DNA of 64,000 nucleotides, taken from NCBI GenBank assembly GCA_001899235.1, contig MKVR01000014.1, forward strand, positions 58,350-122,349, written 5' to 3'. How positions within the stretch are numbered: the stretch's first letter is position 1; every line of letters begins with the position of its first letter. The position numbers and the translations under genes were made by a program. This stretch comes from Nitrosospira sp. 56-18. GTDB lineage: Bacteria; Pseudomonadota; Gammaproteobacteria; Burkholderiales; Nitrosomonadaceae. Below the pieces are notes generated by a model. The model searched no databases and was not told the origin of the DNA. It worked only from the letters and a program-made list of their open reading frames with translations. This document shows positions 62,818-64,000 of the stretch, piece by piece.

Positions 62818-63576
62818 ATGAAAACAATTGCTGTGATACCGGCACGCATGGGCTCGACACGCTTTCCCGGAAAACCGCTCGCCATGCTGCTGGGCCGAAC
62901 CATGCTGGAGCATGTCTACAAACGGGTTGCCATGAGCAAAGTTCTCCATGCGACGTATATTGCGACATGCGATGAGGAAATCCAGAACGCGGCGCAGGGG
63001 TTTGGTGCGCCGGTAATCATGACGGCCGACACCCATGAAAGAGCAAGTGATCGGGTAGCGGAAGCGGTAGCCGGAACCGACGCCGACCTCATCGTGATGG
63101 TGCAGGGTGATGAGCCGATGACACATCCGGAAATGATCGATGCCGCAGTAGCCCCTTTTCAGTCCGATCCGCAACTGGGGTGCGTCAACCTGGTAAAAAC
63201 CATCGAGTGCAAGGCTGAGTTCCTTGATCCAAACACGATCAAGGTCGTGATGAACCGGAAGGGGGATGCGATCTACATGTCGAGGCAACCGATCCCGACC
63301 GCCCCCCCATCGAATGCTCAGGAGTTTTTCCACCCCGCAGCCCATAAGCAGGTTTGCATCATTCCATTCAGACGGGAAACGCTGGCTGATTTTGCGCGAT
63401 TGCCATCCACTCCGCTGGAACAACTGGAGTCGGTAGACATGCTACGGCTGCTGGAACATGGATACCGGATAAAAATGGTGGAGACGCAGTTCAGTACTCA
63501 AGCGGTGGATACCCAGGCCGACCTGGAAAAGGTAGCCAGGCTGATGATGGCCGATCCCTTGCTGGCTTCTTACTGA
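62818..63576 (+). CDS. kdsB: 3-deoxy-manno-octulosonate cytidylyltransferase
   Basis: Activates Kdo as CMP-Kdo for lipopolysaccharide. The nucleotidyltransferase motif VIPARMGSTRFPGKPLAMLL and the metal Asp in MVQGDEPMTHPEMID are present, as are the Kdo-specific YMSRQPIPTAPP and FRRETLADFARLPSTPLEQL. At 252 aa it is normal. The next gene follows by 53 bp. Confidence 0.95.
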   Translation: MKTIAVIPARMGSTRFPGKPLAMLLGRTMLEHVYKRVAMSKVLHATYIATCDEEIQNAAQGFGAPVIMTADTHERASDRVAEAVAGTDADLIVMVQGDEPMTHPEMIDAAVAPFQSDPQLGCVNLVKTIECKAEFLDPNTIKVVMNRKGDAIYMSRQPIPTAPPSNAQEFFHPAAHKQVCIIPFRRETLADFARLPSTPLEQLESVDMLRLLEHGYRIKMVETQFSTQAVDTQADLEKVARLMMADPLLASY

Positions 63577-63629
63577 ACGATGCCCTCCGACCGGGCAATG
63601 ACGCTTTCCTGCTGGCATCTCGGATATCC

Positions 63630-64000
63630 ATGGAATTGAAATCAAGACTGGCGGCAAATGAACTGACCATCGGATCATGGATCACGCTGGGACACCCGGC
63701 AATCGCAGAAATCATGGCTTCCGCGGGTTTCGACTGGCTGGTGCTGGATACCGAGCACAGCGTTCTGGAACTGAGCGAGGTTCAGATGCTGATCCAGGTG
63801 CTCGACAGTCTGCGATGCCCGGCTATCGTACGGCTCACCTCGAATCATCCCGATCAGATCAAACGTGTCATGGATGCCGGCGCCACAGGCGTAATGGTTC
63901 CCATGGTCAACAAGGCTTCCGACGCTGAAGCGGCGGTGCAGGCTGTATATTATCCGCCTCGAGGCCGGCGCGGCGTGGGCTTGGCTCGCGCGCAAGGCTA
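63630..64000 (+). CDS. HpcH/HpaI family aldolase (partial, runs off the window)
   Basis: The ATG at 63630 opens a frame without stop to the window edge (about 123 codons). It reads MELKSRLAANELTIGSWITL, then AGFDWLVLDTEHSVLELSEV with the typical DxEH motif, and IKRVMDAGATGVMVPMVNKA. This is the class II pyruvate-dependent aldolase family (2-oxo-3-deoxy acid aldolases). Position after kdsB suggests a sugar-acid function, which is inference. Confidence 0.88.
   Translation, partial: MELKSRLAANELTIGSWITLGHPAIAEIMASAGFDWLVLDTEHSVLELSEVQMLIQVLDSLRCPAIVRLTSNHPDQIKRVMDAGATGVMVPMVNKASDAEAAVQAVYYPPRGRRGVGLARAQG

Overview
The window is a gene-dense, moderately GC-rich stretch of a betaproteobacterial chromosome. 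Gene order (fur/bamE/dapB/carA/carB; hfq-hflX-hflK-hflC-yjeT-hisZ-purA), a HisZ-type histidine pathway, many c-type cytochromes and a PEP-CTERM-tagged carbonic anhydrase suggest the Nitrosomonadales, most like Nitrosospira. This assignment is inferred: no ammonia-oxidation gene or rRNA lies in the window. I found no tRNA, CRISPR array, prophage or transposase gene.

Layout. 1-6.7 kb: carB (cut by the window edge), carA, dapB and bamE on the minus strand, with fur diverging. 7.1-11.6 kb: ilvB, ilvH, ilvC and pssA. 12-18 kb: a sugar-phosphate block, pgi, pgm, gnd and zwf. 18.3-22.6 kb: an exported alpha-carbonic anhydrase, two small secreted sister proteins of unknown function, and an OprP-like porin. 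23-32 kb: a TPP-dependent pyruvate-oxidase-like enzyme followed by an unusual caa3-type oxidase (subunits II, I, III and a small membrane protein), a triheme cytochrome c, and CtaG and SCO1 assembly factors on the other strand. 32.2-41 kb: leuA, a YihY membrane protein, a TlpA-like thioredoxin, proS, rppH, a diheme peroxidase. 40.4-47.4 kb: hfq to purA plus a GNAT gene. 47.4-53 kb: three paralogous beta-barrel porins with a four-cysteine winged-helix regulator between them. 53-58.8 kb: ilvA, rpiA, phoU, ppx, corA. 59-64 kb: an MBL-fold hydrolase, two surface-polysaccharide genes, kdsB and a truncated HpcH/HpaI aldolase.

Functionally, the window combines branched-chain amino acid synthesis (ilvBHC, ilvA, leuA), pyrimidine/arginine precursor supply (carAB), the oxidative and non-oxidative pentose phosphate entry points (zwf, gnd, rpiA) with hexose-phosphate interconversion (pgi, pgm), and a complete terminal oxidase module with its copper-delivery factors.

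The most striking non-coding feature is a family of short inverted-repeat elements (MITE-like, 143 to 352 bp plus solo ends). They share the terminus GGAAGCGCTGAATAAATC and are flanked by YTAR-type tetranucleotides (TTAA, CTAG and one-base variants). They occupy most of the larger spacers, and several abut the stop codons of neighbouring genes. The other observations most worth following are the secreted sister pair with a shared C-terminus (19.6-20.4 kb), the oxidase subunit I lacking both the HPEVY glutamate and the K-channel lysine, and the porin cluster with its candidate Fe-S regulator and an orphan promoter.
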